In this document: positions 24,210 to 58,519 of the stretch, piece by piece | Layout of the letters: each line of letters begins with the position of its first letter | Numbering within the stretch: the first letter of the stretch is position 1 | Source of the DNA: Mastigias papua | Taxonomy: Eukaryota; Cnidaria; Scyphozoa; Rhizostomeae; Mastigiidae | Assembly: GCA_964019165.1 (NCBI GenBank) | Contig: OZ025273.1 | Span: 12,390,714 to 12,454,713 of the forward strand | Length of the DNA stretch: 64,000 nucleotides | Reading direction: 5' to 3' | The notes under the pieces: model-generated | What the model was told of the DNA's origin: nothing | The model's database searches: none | Seen by the model: only the letters and a program-made list of their open reading frames with translations | Program-made: the position numbers and the translations under genes

Positions 24210-25856
24210 CTGCAGGAAATCTGGTATGGTTAAATGAAATCTTAAATGCGACAAAGCAATTCAATAACATTCAAGCATTTAGGAAACTGAAAAGAACGAT
24301 TATTTTCAATCAACTTTTGATTTTAATTTCTTGCGTAAATAATAGCACAAACCAGTAGGACAGCATTACGTGTACAGCGCTCTTCGATAGGGAGAACTTT
24401 TTACCCATATCTTAATTATATCTTGGGCAGCGAGCTTAATAGCTCAGCCATTGCTTACTGAGTATAAGTCTCATTCTGTGGATGCGATTTGTAGAAGTTT
24501 CTGCGAAACACTTAATTTTTTGTGGCTTTGTATGTATCAATAATAAACAGTGCAGTTGGTACTGAATACAAACCTTTAATTATGGATGCAAATTGACTCA
24601 AATGTATTGTTGAGGCTTCGTCAATTCTCTTTTTCTGAACAGATACGAGCAATCCTATTTGGAAATATGAGAGCATAGGTAAGTTTGATCAAGCAATTTT
24701 TATGATAATATCCAAGGCTGAAAGGAAACGACTGATATTCCAACATTGCATCAAGATACTGAACCGCATGGCCAACTTTGTAACAAGCAATAACAGTCTT
24801 TTATCCATATATCTAATACACTGCTGCAATGATGAATCTAAGAGAGGAATGGGGGTCCGAGCCACCCCTTTTCCCCAATTTTCTAAACTATGATCCGCTA
24901 GATTTTTTCAAGGACGTTATGAAATTAGTGAGGGTGGGGGCAAAATACCGTTCCGTTTACCATAGATAATGTAAATGAAATATTAGAGAATGGTATTTCA
25001 ATAAGTGCATTTCCTTGCATTTGCGAGAGTTTGAAGGGCATGGGTCGCAAATACTTTCTGGAGATACTCCTCTAGGCCTCCACAATTTGTACCTCCCTGG
25101 ATACGCATCTACTCTGCCATCTGCCAGGATCATTAGTATATAAATTTGAGATGGAGAAGGGTTGAGTGTGAGTAATGGCTGTAGCATGTTAGCTAAAAAC
25201 TACCCTTGTAATTGGTACATTGCTAGCCTCTTCATTGAACTCAAACTTAAATTTCCCCAAAAAATTATGGTATCTTTGTTGTGACATTCAATGTAGTATC
25301 AATAACATTAGTAAACCTTCAACTTTAGCTGTCTTTAATTTGTTTGATTGTTTTCTTTACCAAATATGATAATTTCAAACGTAGAATTTCATATGGCAGT
25401 CTCAAGCAATAACCCTTCAAAAGCTAGTCTCAACCGCATTGGTTCCCATTTCTATGACATTTTTTTGTATATAGAGTATACAGTCATATGCTCATGTGTC
25501 TTCAGAATATATTCTTTGGGAATATCATTACCTTTGAGTATTCCAGTCAGTGAGACAACAACTGTATCATTGGGACAAATTTCCCACGATTTCCATTGAA
25601 ATTTCATTGCTATTACTGAAAAGTTGAGTTGAATAAGTGATTAATGTTGTTCATGTCCTCTTTTGTACAGATGTTTATAGAATTAAGAAATGTTACCATG
25701 AATAGCTGGGTAAAGAAAATATAAATGTACAAGAACACATGTCTATGTTTGCAGAAAAACTTAGGGATTTGCAAAGTCAATAATTATCCAATTTGGTCAG
25801 TGAGGAAACTGTCAACTGGCAGCTTGGCAAATGATACATGAAGTAATATAGATTAC
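24210..25856. other. No clear gene; intron-like if the minus-strand gene extends
   Basis: A 36-nt plus-strand segment at about 24643-24678 is flanked by a good acceptor (TTCTCTTTTTCTGAACAG) and a donor (GTAAGT), but its reading frame meets a stop at the end (AGAGCATAG). I could not build it into a gene. Confidence 0.4.
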
Positions 25857-25952
25857 CATTTGTCATGAAATTCAAGCTAGCTGTAATGCCATCAAGATGA
25901 TCTGTTTCTTTAACATTAAGTCTTGTTGGTGAATTCGAACATTCAACTGGTA
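25857..25952 (-). CDS. Possible upstream exon of the 22.7-24.2 kb minus-strand gene
   Basis: Acceptor TTTGTGCATGTTTCAG and donor-like GTAATC bracket 96 nt in phase 1-1 (LNVKETDHLDGITASLNFM). The sequence reads as ordinary protein. Its phase does not connect directly to exon a at 24209 (phase 0), so at least one further exon would be needed. Confidence 0.3.
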
Positions 25953-26432
25953 CTGAAACATGCACAAACAAAACAATGTCAAGTGAAGCATGTTCCCTAT
26001 GTATAGCTATGGTCATTTTTCACGAGTACGATATGCAATGAAATTGTATAAGAGAAGACATATACTAATGCTACGAAATGCTAATATTTCAGGGCCGTTA
26101 ATGTGGGTAACCTGGTATAGTTTATCCACGAAAATAAATCCTCTTTTGTCCCAGGAATGGGTGAACATTTGTAAAGGTACAATGTCTTATCTCTATGTTC
26201 AATGCTGCTTGGGTTGTTTATTCTATATTGTATTATTTTATATTTTTAAGTTAGCTATTCTTCTATAGAATGCTTACCCTCCCACTCATCACAACGGTCT
26301 TTATTTTGCAAATCATATTTAATCTGCAGGAGTACGTTCTGTTGTTTCAGTGCCAACAATTCTCTCTGTAATTCATCTGCCTGCTCCAGACAAAAGTTCA
26401 GTATTACCAATCGGCATAAAATGGCTCTTTAA

Positions 26433-26530
<98 letters not shown>

Positions 26531-27368
26531 TCATTTTTATTTGAAAATTCGACGCATGTTACTCAGGAAAAGCTTTTAGTACAAATATGCAGTTAAATAC
26601 GGTTTTCCAATTTCTTGCTCTCAACTTTCATGAAGTTTTGCAAATTTAGAAAATAGCTCTTCTACGAAAGTTTCAAACTGCAGTTTAAGCTTGTCACCAT
26701 TAGCGAGCTCTTACCGGTAACTTTCCTTAATACCATCGAAATTTGCTCATTCAATGCCTTCTGTATCATCGCCTCCTCCTAAAATCCTCAAAACTAAATT
26801 CATGTAATGTCATCTTTCTTAGCTAAAAGTTGTCTATGTCACTATTAGTCAGAGCTTTTGTAATAATTATATTCCCCTAGTCAGACATAGAAACAAGATA
26901 ACAGTAAAGCTATATCCAAGTGTACAAGCCTTTTTCTGGGATCCATCAGTCCTTCTTCGTAGATTGTGAGCCACTAATGTGGTAAACATCTTTGCAGTGA
27001 CACCTTTAGGTGTATTTTTGACAAGAACCAATGCCTTAATATATATTGGAACAGATTGTTAATTAGCATTTTTTGCAAGAAGCTGCTTATTGACGGTTAA
27101 ATACTACTTCTAACACAGGCTCTACACAAAAGACAGCTTTAATATGCTTTCATTCAATGTGGATTCCACTGAAAGGTGAACAGATAGGGCTTGTCTTTAA
27201 GAAGAGTCTGCTTAGCTTAGACTGTACTTTAGAAGTAATCAACGAAGCCTTCAGAGTATAAGAATAGGAGAAATAAACTGAAGTATTCTAGGCTAGCGAG
27301 GTAACATGTGTCTAGGTTTCTATCTCCTTATCCTCTGAATCCTGTCTTTTAAACTAGCATTTTTTATT
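25953..27368. other. No gene recognised; contains a (TA)n tract
   Basis: Apart from the microsatellite at 26441-26528, I see no coding or RNA feature. Confidence 0.5.
26441..26528. repeat. (TA)n microsatellite
   Basis: Pure alternating AT, 88 bp, at the end of a short imperfect (CATA) run. Confidence 0.97.
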
Positions 27369-27446
27369 GCTCAAGTAAGATTAAGTTCGATATATATGCT
27401 CAAGTAAGATTAAGTTCGATATATATGCTCAAGTAAGATTAAGTTC
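27369..27446. repeat. 29-bp tandem repeat, about 2.7 copies
   Basis: The unit begins GCTCAAGTAAGATTAAGTTC and ends with GATATATAT. The copies at 27369, 27398 and 27427 are identical until the third degenerates. Confidence 0.95.
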
Positions 27447-28480
27447 TATAAAAATAGGTCCCTACGACATCTGTATTCAGGGAGACAAAATGTCTCAATT
27501 TCAAATAGGCATGCTGCACTTATCTGATAAAGTAAAGCCTGTTGCATGACATTTTTAGCAATCTTTGCAAAATGCTAATATTTGTGCAAAGCATTACTAT
27601 CTGGATGATATAGTAGTTCAAGTTTAATAAATTATTTATTATCTCTTGCGTAAATGCACCCATCTTGAACCTAGAAGCACCATAACACAGATATATGGCA
27701 TGCAGATATCTTGATTCTGTTGTACGACAAACTGTTAAACTTTTTCAGTGACGACACGAGTGTTGTACGAGTGTCTAAGAGTTTCTGCTTGTGTAGATGG
27801 CAACCCTTTTAGGAAATAGGGCATTGTTCCTTTTGAGTGCATTCCATGTAGCCGATGGCAGATATCTGAGTGTAAGAAATGTCTTTTCTTCAATGTGTTG
27901 GTAAGATATAGTTTTGCCTCTATCATTGGTGTACATGCAGGTAGTACCAAAAGAAAGACGGTATAGCTTTTTCCTTTGTCGTTTTAATCTTCAAATTTCG
28001 ATGATACTAGGTTCACTCCTTGTTTATAATAACAATTTTATAAAACCAACAGCCTCAAAATTTTTGGGAAATTAAGAAGACATTAAGAACAAATTGAGGC
28101 TGAAGTACTATCGTAAAATGTATTTTTGCACATAGATGCATGCACTGTCCAATAATATATTAATATGAAATTTCATAACTCGTAAAAATAATACCTGTTT
28201 CATAAGCATCTAATTTTCTTGCATATTGTCTAATGTCTAAATTGTCTACACCCCACAAATTTAAGAACAAATTTTATGAACAATTCAGCCTGAAAAATTT
28301 AGAAAAAATTAAGAACAGCCAGTCTATATCTCAATTTTACTGGTTCTTATAATAAAACAGAGTGCAGAGGAGCCAGTTTCCCCATCTTAGCATGAAGATC
28401 AATGATGGAAACTGCTTCATTCTATTTTGCAAAAGGGCCTCTTCCGACGTTCTGGAGGGCGTTACTTCGACAAATTTTTA
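27447..28480. other. No gene recognised
   Basis: AT-rich sequence. The 27735-27950 frame lacks motifs. A C-run lies at about 28569-28579. Confidence 0.5.
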
Positions 28481-28599
28481 TGGGGGCAGGCACCCAGACC
28501 CCCATATTGCATCAGAAAGCCTATGAAAACCACTATTTTGGTATATACTTATGGATAACATGTAATGCTCCCCCCCCCGAGGGAATCTAACTTGACTTC

Positions 28600-31350
28600 T
28601 ACATCTTCGCCCTCCCCCAATCCGGTTTAGCTGTCTAAGGGGCCTGGCTTTACGATATTCGATAAAGCAGATGTATAATGCCTTATTGTATTCTCTGTAC
28701 TTTTCTATTATGAGTTTCCAGTTCATAATTTGGTTTCTTGTGCCCTTCTTAGATATGAAGCCAGCATGTTCTTCCACAAGTTCTTCCTTTAATTCTACTC
28801 TCATTTTCTGTGGCATTCTTTTAAAATTATTTTGCTAGCATGATATATAAATGCAATGGTTCTATTGCTTTTACATTTCATTGTATCTCCTTTCTTGGGA
28901 ACAGTAACAAACGCAGATGCCAGCCAATCTTCTGGCAAATCACACTGGTCCCATATTTTGATGCAAGGTTTGTGTATTACTTTGACTGCACTATCGCCTG
29001 GTATTTTCAATAATTCTGCTGGAATTTCATCATATCCCGGACGTTTGTTGCATTTGAGACTGTTTAGTGCTTTTTCCACTTCAGCAAACAAATGTGGTGG
29101 TTCATGGACCATGGACTTAATTTCTATTGGACATTCACTGTTACGATTTGGGTTTTCATGCAATTTTTCACAGTAATCTTTCCGTCTATTTAAAACATCG
29201 GTAGTAATAATAATAATATGCATGTTTATACAGGGTAAAATACCTTATCAATACTCTAAACTATTGTTATCAACAAGGGCCCTGTTAAAATAAAATGTAA
29301 TAAAACTTAATGATAGTAATTCTAATACCATGTAAAACTGACCAAAGTAATAACAAAGTATTTTCAAGAAATCGTTTCAACAAGGATATTTTATTTACAC
29401 TTATATTCATAGAACTCCTTCAATCTTGATTTAAATAGTACAAAAGAGTTCAAGGAACGAATCTCCAAGGGAAGTTCATTGTAACAGCGAGGTCCCTGAA
29501 ACCAAAATGATCTTCTTGCTGCTTCAGTCTTCAGTAGTGGCAAACGCAGAGATACGTTATTATTCCTTGTTTTATAGTTGTGACTTATTTCATTAGCATA
29601 GGATGAAAACGCTGGAATACTTGTTCCTTGTAGGCATTTGAAGATTAGACATGCTGCTTTCAATTTCTTTTGATTGAGGATACTGCCCAATCTGCTCTCT
29701 CTATTTTGATTTGCTTGACAGTAAATGATCTTTAGTGCCTTGTCCTGGAGCTTTTCAAACTTTTGCGTCATTGTATCCGATATCTTTAGGACTGGTGTAG
29801 AACAGTATAGTATCGTTGGCAATACATGCGTACTGTACACCGACTTTGCAGCGAAAATTGACAATGATTTTCTCATTCTTTTTAGAAGCTTGATTCGAGC
29901 CGTAGCCATTTTAAGCACCTTTTGTAAATGGTCACCCATGCTTAGCGACGGGTCCAGGTACACCCCGAGATATTTATATTTAGATGTAAAGTTTATCAGG
30001 TGACCTTGCAAAGATACTTTCAAATCATCATGGGAGCAAAGTCGCTTAGCAGTCCCGAATAACATACTTTCTGTCTTTCCTTTCTTTAGGTTAATGATTA
30101 ATCTATTTTTGTCAAGCCATTTTTAATAACAGTCATATTAGCCGATAGGTACTATCAGTTAACACATTACTGGAATCATGTTTCACAACCTCGAGTCTTA
30201 GATTGAAGCGCCTTGTTATGTTTTTAAAAGCCTTATACAAACCTCTCGTTGCACTCTGCTTTGAATTATGCTCAATTTCTTCACACTGTTTGATGATATA
30301 TTGTTCTTTGTCATGTCTTAATGCTTTCTGAATTTCTCTATTGTAGTTTTGATATTTTTCCTGCATATCCCTGCTGCCCAGTTCCTTTACTTTAAGTATT
30401 CTCCGTTCTTCTATTAAATTATATTTTTCTGAAGTTATCCATTTCTGCTTACGTTTCTTAGTTTTGGTATGAGTTCTTTAGCTTTCATATCTCTCCACAA
30501 TTCATTTGGTGTTTTCTCTTCGTCCAATCTCGCTAGGAGTTCAAATCTGTTCGAGAGTTGTACTGAATACTCATTAGGAATAGCGGTCAGGTTAAACCTG
30601 ATACAACTTTGTTGTTGCAAAGTCCTCTTTAGACGCAGTTTCAAATTCATCACAGGTCACTATTGCAATCCGCTCCAGGATAGGCACAGGTATTTTTCAC
30701 ACTGCTTCGCCATCTCTGTGGCACAATAATATAATCAATTTGGTTTTTAGTACGGTGGTCCGGTGAGATCCAAGTATAAAGTCTTCTGGGATGGTGCTGA
30801 AATAATGTATTTGTGACAATGAGATTATTAATTGAACAGGGCTCCAGAAGTCTCTGACCTTGCTCGTTTTGCTCTCCTAATCCATATTTACCACGCGTTG
30901 CACTTGCATAAGCCATTCTTCCACATTTTGCATTGGCATCTCCTACTATGACCTAGATATCTCTGTTTGGCATCAAATCTATTGTTTCTTGAAAGATATT
31001 ATAAAATGTTTCTGCCTCCACTATTGTTGCATCAGATGTTAGTGAATAGAACTGGACAACAATGACAATGTAAGGATGTGCCTTCAGTCTAACCGTTATG
31101 ATTCTATCGTTTACTGGGTGGTATCCGAGAACTGTTTTGCTAGCAAACTTGTTCATTATAATTCCAACACCATGATTGTAACCTTCGCCATGTTCTTTTC
31201 CGCTATAGATAACTTTACAACCATCTACATTTGCAAAAGAGCCTCTGCCTGTCCAATGGACTTCAGCTAGACCTAAAACTGAGATGTTGTCTTTCCATCT
31301 CTTTTGCAGACAATGTTTAATTTACCTATACGTTTTAAGCTTCTCACATT
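28600..31350 (-). pseudogene. RTE/CFDP2-like LINE: endonuclease and partial RT, interrupted by a nested LINE
   Basis: Minus strand, in order: endonuclease (GYNHGVGIIMNKFASKTVLG, YSLTSDATIVEAETFYNIFQ, IVGDANAKCGRMA, LYTWISPDHRTKNQIDYIIV) at about 31350-30650. A linker follows (IKSTxQxKxNLx-type region, KEQYIIKQCEEIE, GLYKAFKNITRRF) at about 30640-30133. After the insertion comes LNRRKDYCEKLHENPN, NKRPGYDEIPAELLK, AFVTVPKKGDTMKCKSNRTI (29223-28801) and GFISKKGTRNQIM...YICFIEYRKA (28816-28630), where the RT is cut off before its catalytic DD. Stops and frameshifts are scattered throughout. 31360-32060 may be its 5' region. Confidence 0.85.
29205..30130 (-). mobile_element. Nested CR1/L2-like LINE 3' fragment inserted into the RTE-like LINE
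   Basis: ORF 30065-29391 (224 codons): YKYLGVYLDPSLSMGDHL, then the post-RT domain ending CYNELPLEIRSLNSFVLFKS. On the minus strand the 3' end carries a (TTA)n-type microsatellite (plus 29203-29218, TAGTAATAATAATAATA), as expected for this group. The host LINE reads ...LTDSTYRL on one side and DVLNRRKDY on the other, so the insertion split a single coding frame. 5'-truncated on arrival. Confidence 0.8.
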
Positions 31351-31359
31351 CCATGTTGC

Positions 31360-32060
31360 TATTTTGATGTTGTTATGTAGACTCATGCCATCCTTTCGGG
31401 TCCGAACATCAGCATTCAGACACCCTGGCGGGTTGAGGCCAAATGCTTCATCATGAGTCCATACACTCTGCTTCCGTACTTAGTTGGCACTAATCTCTTC
31501 CTCAGTATCATGATAGGTGTCAAATTCTGACCTGATGGGTCCACCTGTAGTCACCATAGCACTAGTACTGTCATTTAGACTCATGTGGTATGCTATGTTC
31601 TGGAGCAAAATTAATGATGGTAGAGGCTTCAACTTTCTTTCCATCATCGCAGTGTCCTGCTAATTAAGATGTGTTGCCCTTACTATTCCTCTGGTCGCTC
31701 CAGAGTTTGCTAAGCGCATAAGAACTTGGCCATTGTCATTTGTGTGATCATCTGCCAAAGTATCTGATCCACACCGCTGCTTCCCAGTGTTTAGCTAGTT
31801 ACCCATATCAGGAAGGCTTTTAGCAGGTGCTAGGCCTTGCCCGAGGGCCACCAGTAAGCTAGCAGAAGGAAGGGGTGCCCAACATCCCCATTCATAGGCC
31901 GATGTGCCTATGCTGCCGCCTTAGGACCCATTATGGTGGAGCCTTTTGGCAAACATGTACTAGATCAAGGACATGGCAATTGCAAAACTTCTATTGTCTT
32001 GGGCTACAGCCCAGGACTACCCGGCCCCCTTGATCTGCTACTGTGACCTTTTGTGTGGTG
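31360..32060. other. Probable 5' region of the 28.6-31.4 kb LINE; no gene
   Basis: More GC-rich than its surroundings. No frame continues, but the segment joins the endonuclease end of the LINE directly, so it is most simply its decayed 5' UTR or leader. Confidence 0.35.
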
Positions 32061-32159
32061 GAAAAATCATTATAAAGCTTTCTCCAAGCACTCATTAGTT
32101 ATTGCACTAAAGTAACAAAAAATAATACATGTCCTGTGTAGTGGCATGTGAATCGAAGG

Positions 32160-32440
32160 TAAGAAAGGTAAAGCTGAATCCTATATACGACTCCGTACGT
32201 TGAAGAGTGCCTGTTTGATAGGATACTTTTCCTGGGCTGTCGTCATAGTGAAGTAGGGTGGCCTGTTCCTTTCCTCGCTGCCTTTAATTTCCCCAGTATT
32301 GCAACCAGGTGTCCATTTGCTGCTGGGTGGACAGTGAGGGAATATCCCAACTAAAATCCGAGGGTTTGGCTTGAACCATTAAATGTTCCGCTGTGCAGTC
32401 AAGCGTTCTAACCACTTAGTCACTCGCCCCGTGTAACTCA
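32160..32440 (-). mobile_element. tRNA-derived SINE, family S1, copy in minus orientation
   Basis: The reverse complement begins GGGGCGAGTGACTAAGTGG and TTAGAACGCTTGACTGC, with a B-box-like GGTTCAAGCC, then a body shared with 63420-63690 (CTGTCCACCCA, GGCAGCGAGGA, GGCCACCCTAC). A/B boxes at tRNA spacing plus a shared non-tRNA body define a SINE rather than a tRNA gene. Confidence 0.8.
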
Positions 32441-34193
32441 TGTTATGGCTTTAAAAGAAAGTGAGTGTTTGCAGAAAGACTTCATAATGATTTTGCCATA
32501 AGACAAATATGCAATACCTCGTTGGTCGAGATGCTGCTCTTTAGTGTTTATAGAGATCTGAAATTCTTAACCGTTTAACCTCCAAGAATGATTTCTAATG
32601 AAGTCCATTGTAGTGCAGTTCTCCTTGACCCTAAGTTATTACGTAGTGGGGAAAATTGAAAGCAATTTTTATACGCCAGAAGAAAGATTAGACATATTGT
32701 AAACATTGGTGTTGCCAGGCAGCAAGGTGGTGGTAGTCCTCCCAAATGATACATGTGTGACTTTTGCAAAAAAAGCAAATCTAGGAACAATCCAGAAAAA
32801 ATGACATGCTATTTTAAATCTTTAAAATGGCTACTACACTACAAATTCAGCTCCTCAACGCATTGGAATTCAGCTCCTCTGAAGCACCTTGCCAAATTTT
32901 CAACGTCTCTCATTTTGACCTAGTTCTCCAAAAGCTAAGGCCTTTGCCTGGAGCAACCTAAAAGACCCCAGTAGTAGAGCCACAAGGGTGCATTGGTTGG
33001 GAAGATACCCCGAACGTTCTGAAGATATGGCAATAATGCAGAGTAATAAATGTATCGAAATATCATTACATCCAGAATAGCTAAGAGTTCTAATGAAGTT
33101 TCAATGATTTCATCTGCCATTTTCTATCTAGACAAGAAATATCCCTATTGATTTGAAAGGCATGTTCAAAGTAGTTCTCCTGGGAGCCAAGTTCCTGGAC
33201 CACAACTTTCCCTATCTCCCTTACACTTTGGATAAAGCAGCCATCTGCTGGAACCCTCTTCATCACTTGGCTTTATCCGCTCTTCTGCCCCTCCAAAGAA
33301 ATTACCCTAGCCTCGGCCACTGATCGTAGGTATCTTTATCTTTTCAACAAAACCGTGCCTAATTTTTTTAAACATGTGGCATTGATTTACGAGGTTGCTG
33401 CAATTTCAAAAGAAAAGAAAACATAAGCCTGTAATTTCTTTGATGCAAGCATTGATAGTCTGCAATTCAATGAGCAATAAGCAATGAATGATAAAGCTTC
33501 AACCCTACTTTCAAAGGAATATAAGTACGATATACTTAATAATCATAATGACGAAATACATCATTACATTGACAGCAGATGGAACTTTACAGCAAGGACA
33601 CTCACTTTAAAATATCAATTTAGATTAGAAACTTCAATCGGCAGAAAATGCTGCAATACTAAGCAACGTTTTGTTTTTATTTGCTGCAGTACACAATACC
33701 ATACACTCAGACCTGGGAAGTAGAAAAACATTTCAAAGATAGCTTTGAACATTTAACCTACTATAGCCATCTTTGTGGTAGTGTAGACCGCACTTCTTTG
33801 CTTGTATTGATAACTCCTGATAACTTTTGAATCCATTTCTAGCAGTACACATTACTTTCCTGTTTATTGACTCAATCCTTTCATCATTACGCCATCTGAT
33901 TTTAACTTTCCCGCTATTGTGCTCTCCTAGTACTCAGTCTTCCATTACCGTAGCAACACAAGTAGAAAACGACTCCTCTTGCTTTTAAGAGATCAAAATG
34001 TCGGAAGAAGTATGATTAGAACAGAGCCTTTTTATGCCTAGAAACAGTTTCCTAACAGTTATGGAGAGCAGTGACGAAATCATTTATATTCTTGTAATAA
34101 ACATGAACCGTTTAGGTTCCTGCGAGGAATGATGTGTTTCTTTCTTGTTTGAAGTGGCCTATTGACGACGTTGTTGAACAAACAATTGCGGAT
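32441..34193. other. No gene recognised; 5' flank of the receptor gene
   Basis: Short frames at 32575-33120 (minus) and 33484-33723 (plus) show no motifs. The promoter of the receptor gene should lie at the right end, but I see no TATA box I would trust. Confidence 0.5.
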
Positions 34194-55792
<21,599 letters not shown>

Positions 55793-57353
55793 TCTGCCAC
55801 AGCGATCTGATCATGCTTTCTCCTGACCAAGAAATGCTGGTGCACATGGCATGAAGTTCCTTTGTCGTGGTTCTTTTCAGTGTAAGTTTACTTCAAGTAG
55901 ATCTAACAGTACTTTATTCGCCTTGTGTATATTGCTTGCCAAAGCATATCGTCAGTTATTTATTTCATGTGCTGTACTATACGTGTGTAGTCATTTCTAG
56001 GATTTAATAGGACTAGGAGTAAGAGATCTAGCTTGTTTCACTTGGATTCATTCGCTAACTGTTTGGGACAGACGTTAGTGCATAGTTTCACCTATGAATT
56101 TATGAATTTACCCCAGAAGTATTTGCAGCTGGTTTGCGTAGGCCCATCATAGAAAACTTGCATCAGAAACGAAGTTGTCCATAAGTAAATGTCTCAGAAC
56201 AATGTCACTCTATTGTCCAATAAGAGATGCCTGTCCTTTTTTTATTACATAATTGAATTGCAAACATAACGTCAGCAAGTCTGTAAGTGAGAAGTTAGTA
56301 ACAAAAGTAGGAACATCACTTCAAATGCAACATGTTTATCTTATTGACAAGACATGCAAAAGCCGTATTAGTGATGAGAACAACATGCTAGTCACAGGAT
56401 AAATATATAGTCCTTTATACATATTCTGCTGGTATTTTATACGTTGCAAAGATCATTGACATTGAAGTTGTCTCTGTTAGTTCCTTTCCTATAATGTGAT
56501 GTGGAATTTGTCAAGAAACTTTCAGCAGGGTACTACTTTACGTCTTAAGTGCAGTTCTATGTAGACCATTCAATTAATGTATTTTAGTATTGAAGTAGTT
56601 TTAATGATGTTATTTGCGTTAGTGTAAATATCTAGTTTGCTGTTGCACTCTTTGTCTGTATAAGAATGTCATTATGTGGTTGTCGTTAGAGACTTTACAT
56701 CCCCATCATATTTTCCAAACAAAACAGATTGTACCCCTCAGAAGCACAGAGAATCACGTTTGCACAGATAATGCGTTATATTTAGGATAAAGATCTTCTG
56801 CAATGAATATGTACTGATAAAAGTTCACTTATCTTCCTTTTTTATAAATAACGTTTTTTTATTATTTTTTATATACAAAGATCAGAACTGTTAAATGAAC
56901 TTAAAGAGTTTGCCTTTAGTTTCCAATATGTGTCACATTTGCTGAGGACGATACTTTTTCTTGAATTTTATCTTGCGTCTGCATCCTATTGAACAGATTG
57001 CTCTGCAATATGAATGAATTCCGTGAAGAGGTGTCAAGTATATATTCGAACCGCATTAAGGTATTCAAGCGAATTTACTGTCACAGAAAATGCAAGAGGG
57101 TGAACCGGAGGACTATAGAAAAAAGGGGACTGAGAACTCAGATCCCTTCTGCTTATCGAAGAGGGGCTGACCCCGTCTCTTTCCTGGTGAAGTTACTAGA
57201 GTCAAACTATAGCTGGTCTTCCAATTTGTACTAGCATAAGTCATTTTCCCACCAGCTTACGATAAATAATGTATTGGTGGTCCTAGAAATTTCCGAAAAT
57301 TATGAAGGATGTATGCTCATCAACAGTGTTTTTGCCACGTCTTCCAGAAAAAG
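55793..57353. other. Receptor 3' flank and intergenic spacer
   Basis: Presumably holds the receptor 3' UTR, but I see no convincing AATAAA close behind the stop. The frame at 56989-57234 is basic and motif-free and is not called. Confidence 0.5.
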
Positions 57354-57705
57354 AGAGCCTCCTTAGGGTCATGCATAAAGTACCTACGCTCAAAATCATC
57401 GCATTTTTGACCAACCCACCCACCCTGTACGCGTGAGTACACTTTTTACCCCACCCACTGACCCACCCACCTCTGTACGAACGTACGAAAGTTTCTTTGA
57501 TATTTCTTGACAAATGTTGACCATTTTTAGCAACAATTTTTCATAAAATGAGGAAAACACGCATTAAGTTCTCACTTTTTGAAATGATCGCATCTTACGT
57601 ACGCTTTTATTTTGCCAACCCACCCACCCTGTACGCGTCAGTACCCTTTTAGCCTTACCCACCCATCGACCCTCTAAGCGTACGTACTTTCTGGACGGCC
57701 TCTTT
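57354..57705. mobile_element. MITE-like element with internal duplicated block
   Basis: The ends are imperfect inverted repeats (GAGCCTCCTTAGGGTCATGC... AAAGTACCTACGCTC at left; the reverse complement of GTACGTACTTTCTGGACGGC at right). Inside, CCAACCCACCCACCCTGTAC occurs twice, 209 bp apart, each followed by GCG(T)xAGTAC. No coding capacity. Confidence 0.6.
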
Positions 57706-57861
57706 TACAAAGTTTAGCTGTACACCACTAGTCCTCCGTTGTTGGGAATTATTGAATAGTATGGGATTTAGGATTTGGCTAAGCCCGGTCCTCATATGAC
57801 ACTGACAGACTTTCAGAACCTCCTGAAGATTGTACTGAACAAATATGTTAGAAGAAAGAAA

Positions 57862-58287
57862 TACCTTAATTCATGAAATTTTCTCGCAGATCTAATTTTC
57901 GCGCAGCTGGGCTACACGAATAATTGGTTGCGCGAAAATACTTAATTTGCGTGCATTTTGCTGCGCAAAAATTTGATGTGGTCGAAATATTTCTTTTCAG
58001 GAGGAGCGCGAAAATTGTATTGCGCGAAATTGCAAACGTGGAAAGACAAGAGTAGCTGCATATAAATCGATTTTTCAGGACAGTATCCGTTTAACATTTT
58101 ATGCGTCATCACTAGCTTATCGTATCTTTTTGTAGAACGAACGTGACAAATTTATTTGAAAATATATGTACATTTGCATATGAAGTGTACCATGGTGTGC
58201 ACGAAATTAGATGTGCGCGAAATCCAGGTGCGCAATAATTAAATGCGCGACATCTAAACTCGCGCGAAAATGTCATGAATTACGGTA
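57862..58287. mobile_element. MITE with about 40-bp terminal inverted repeats and TA ends
   Basis: The left end TACCTTAATTCATGAAATTT pairs with the reverse complement of the right end (TACCGTAATTCATGACATTT). The interior is rich in GCGCGAAA words. TA at both ends may be the target duplication, which would fit a Tc1/mariner-related or similar superfamily. Confidence 0.75.
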
Positions 58288-58519
58288 GTAAAGCAATTAA
58301 TAAATACGCATATTTGATTGTGATACATAAAAAAGATAGTAAAGAGTATTTGTTCCTCCACTGGTCAGTCTCTTCTTCGGCATGTCTCGTTTTCACTTAG
58401 ACCCGCCCACCCAGCCACGCAGGCAGTGCTGTTGCTTAGTAAAAGTAGCTTCCTCTTGCACTTAATTTCAATTTAGTAAGTAGAGAGGCCTTGTCAGGTA
58501 ATACTTCGCCTGAAGAGAA

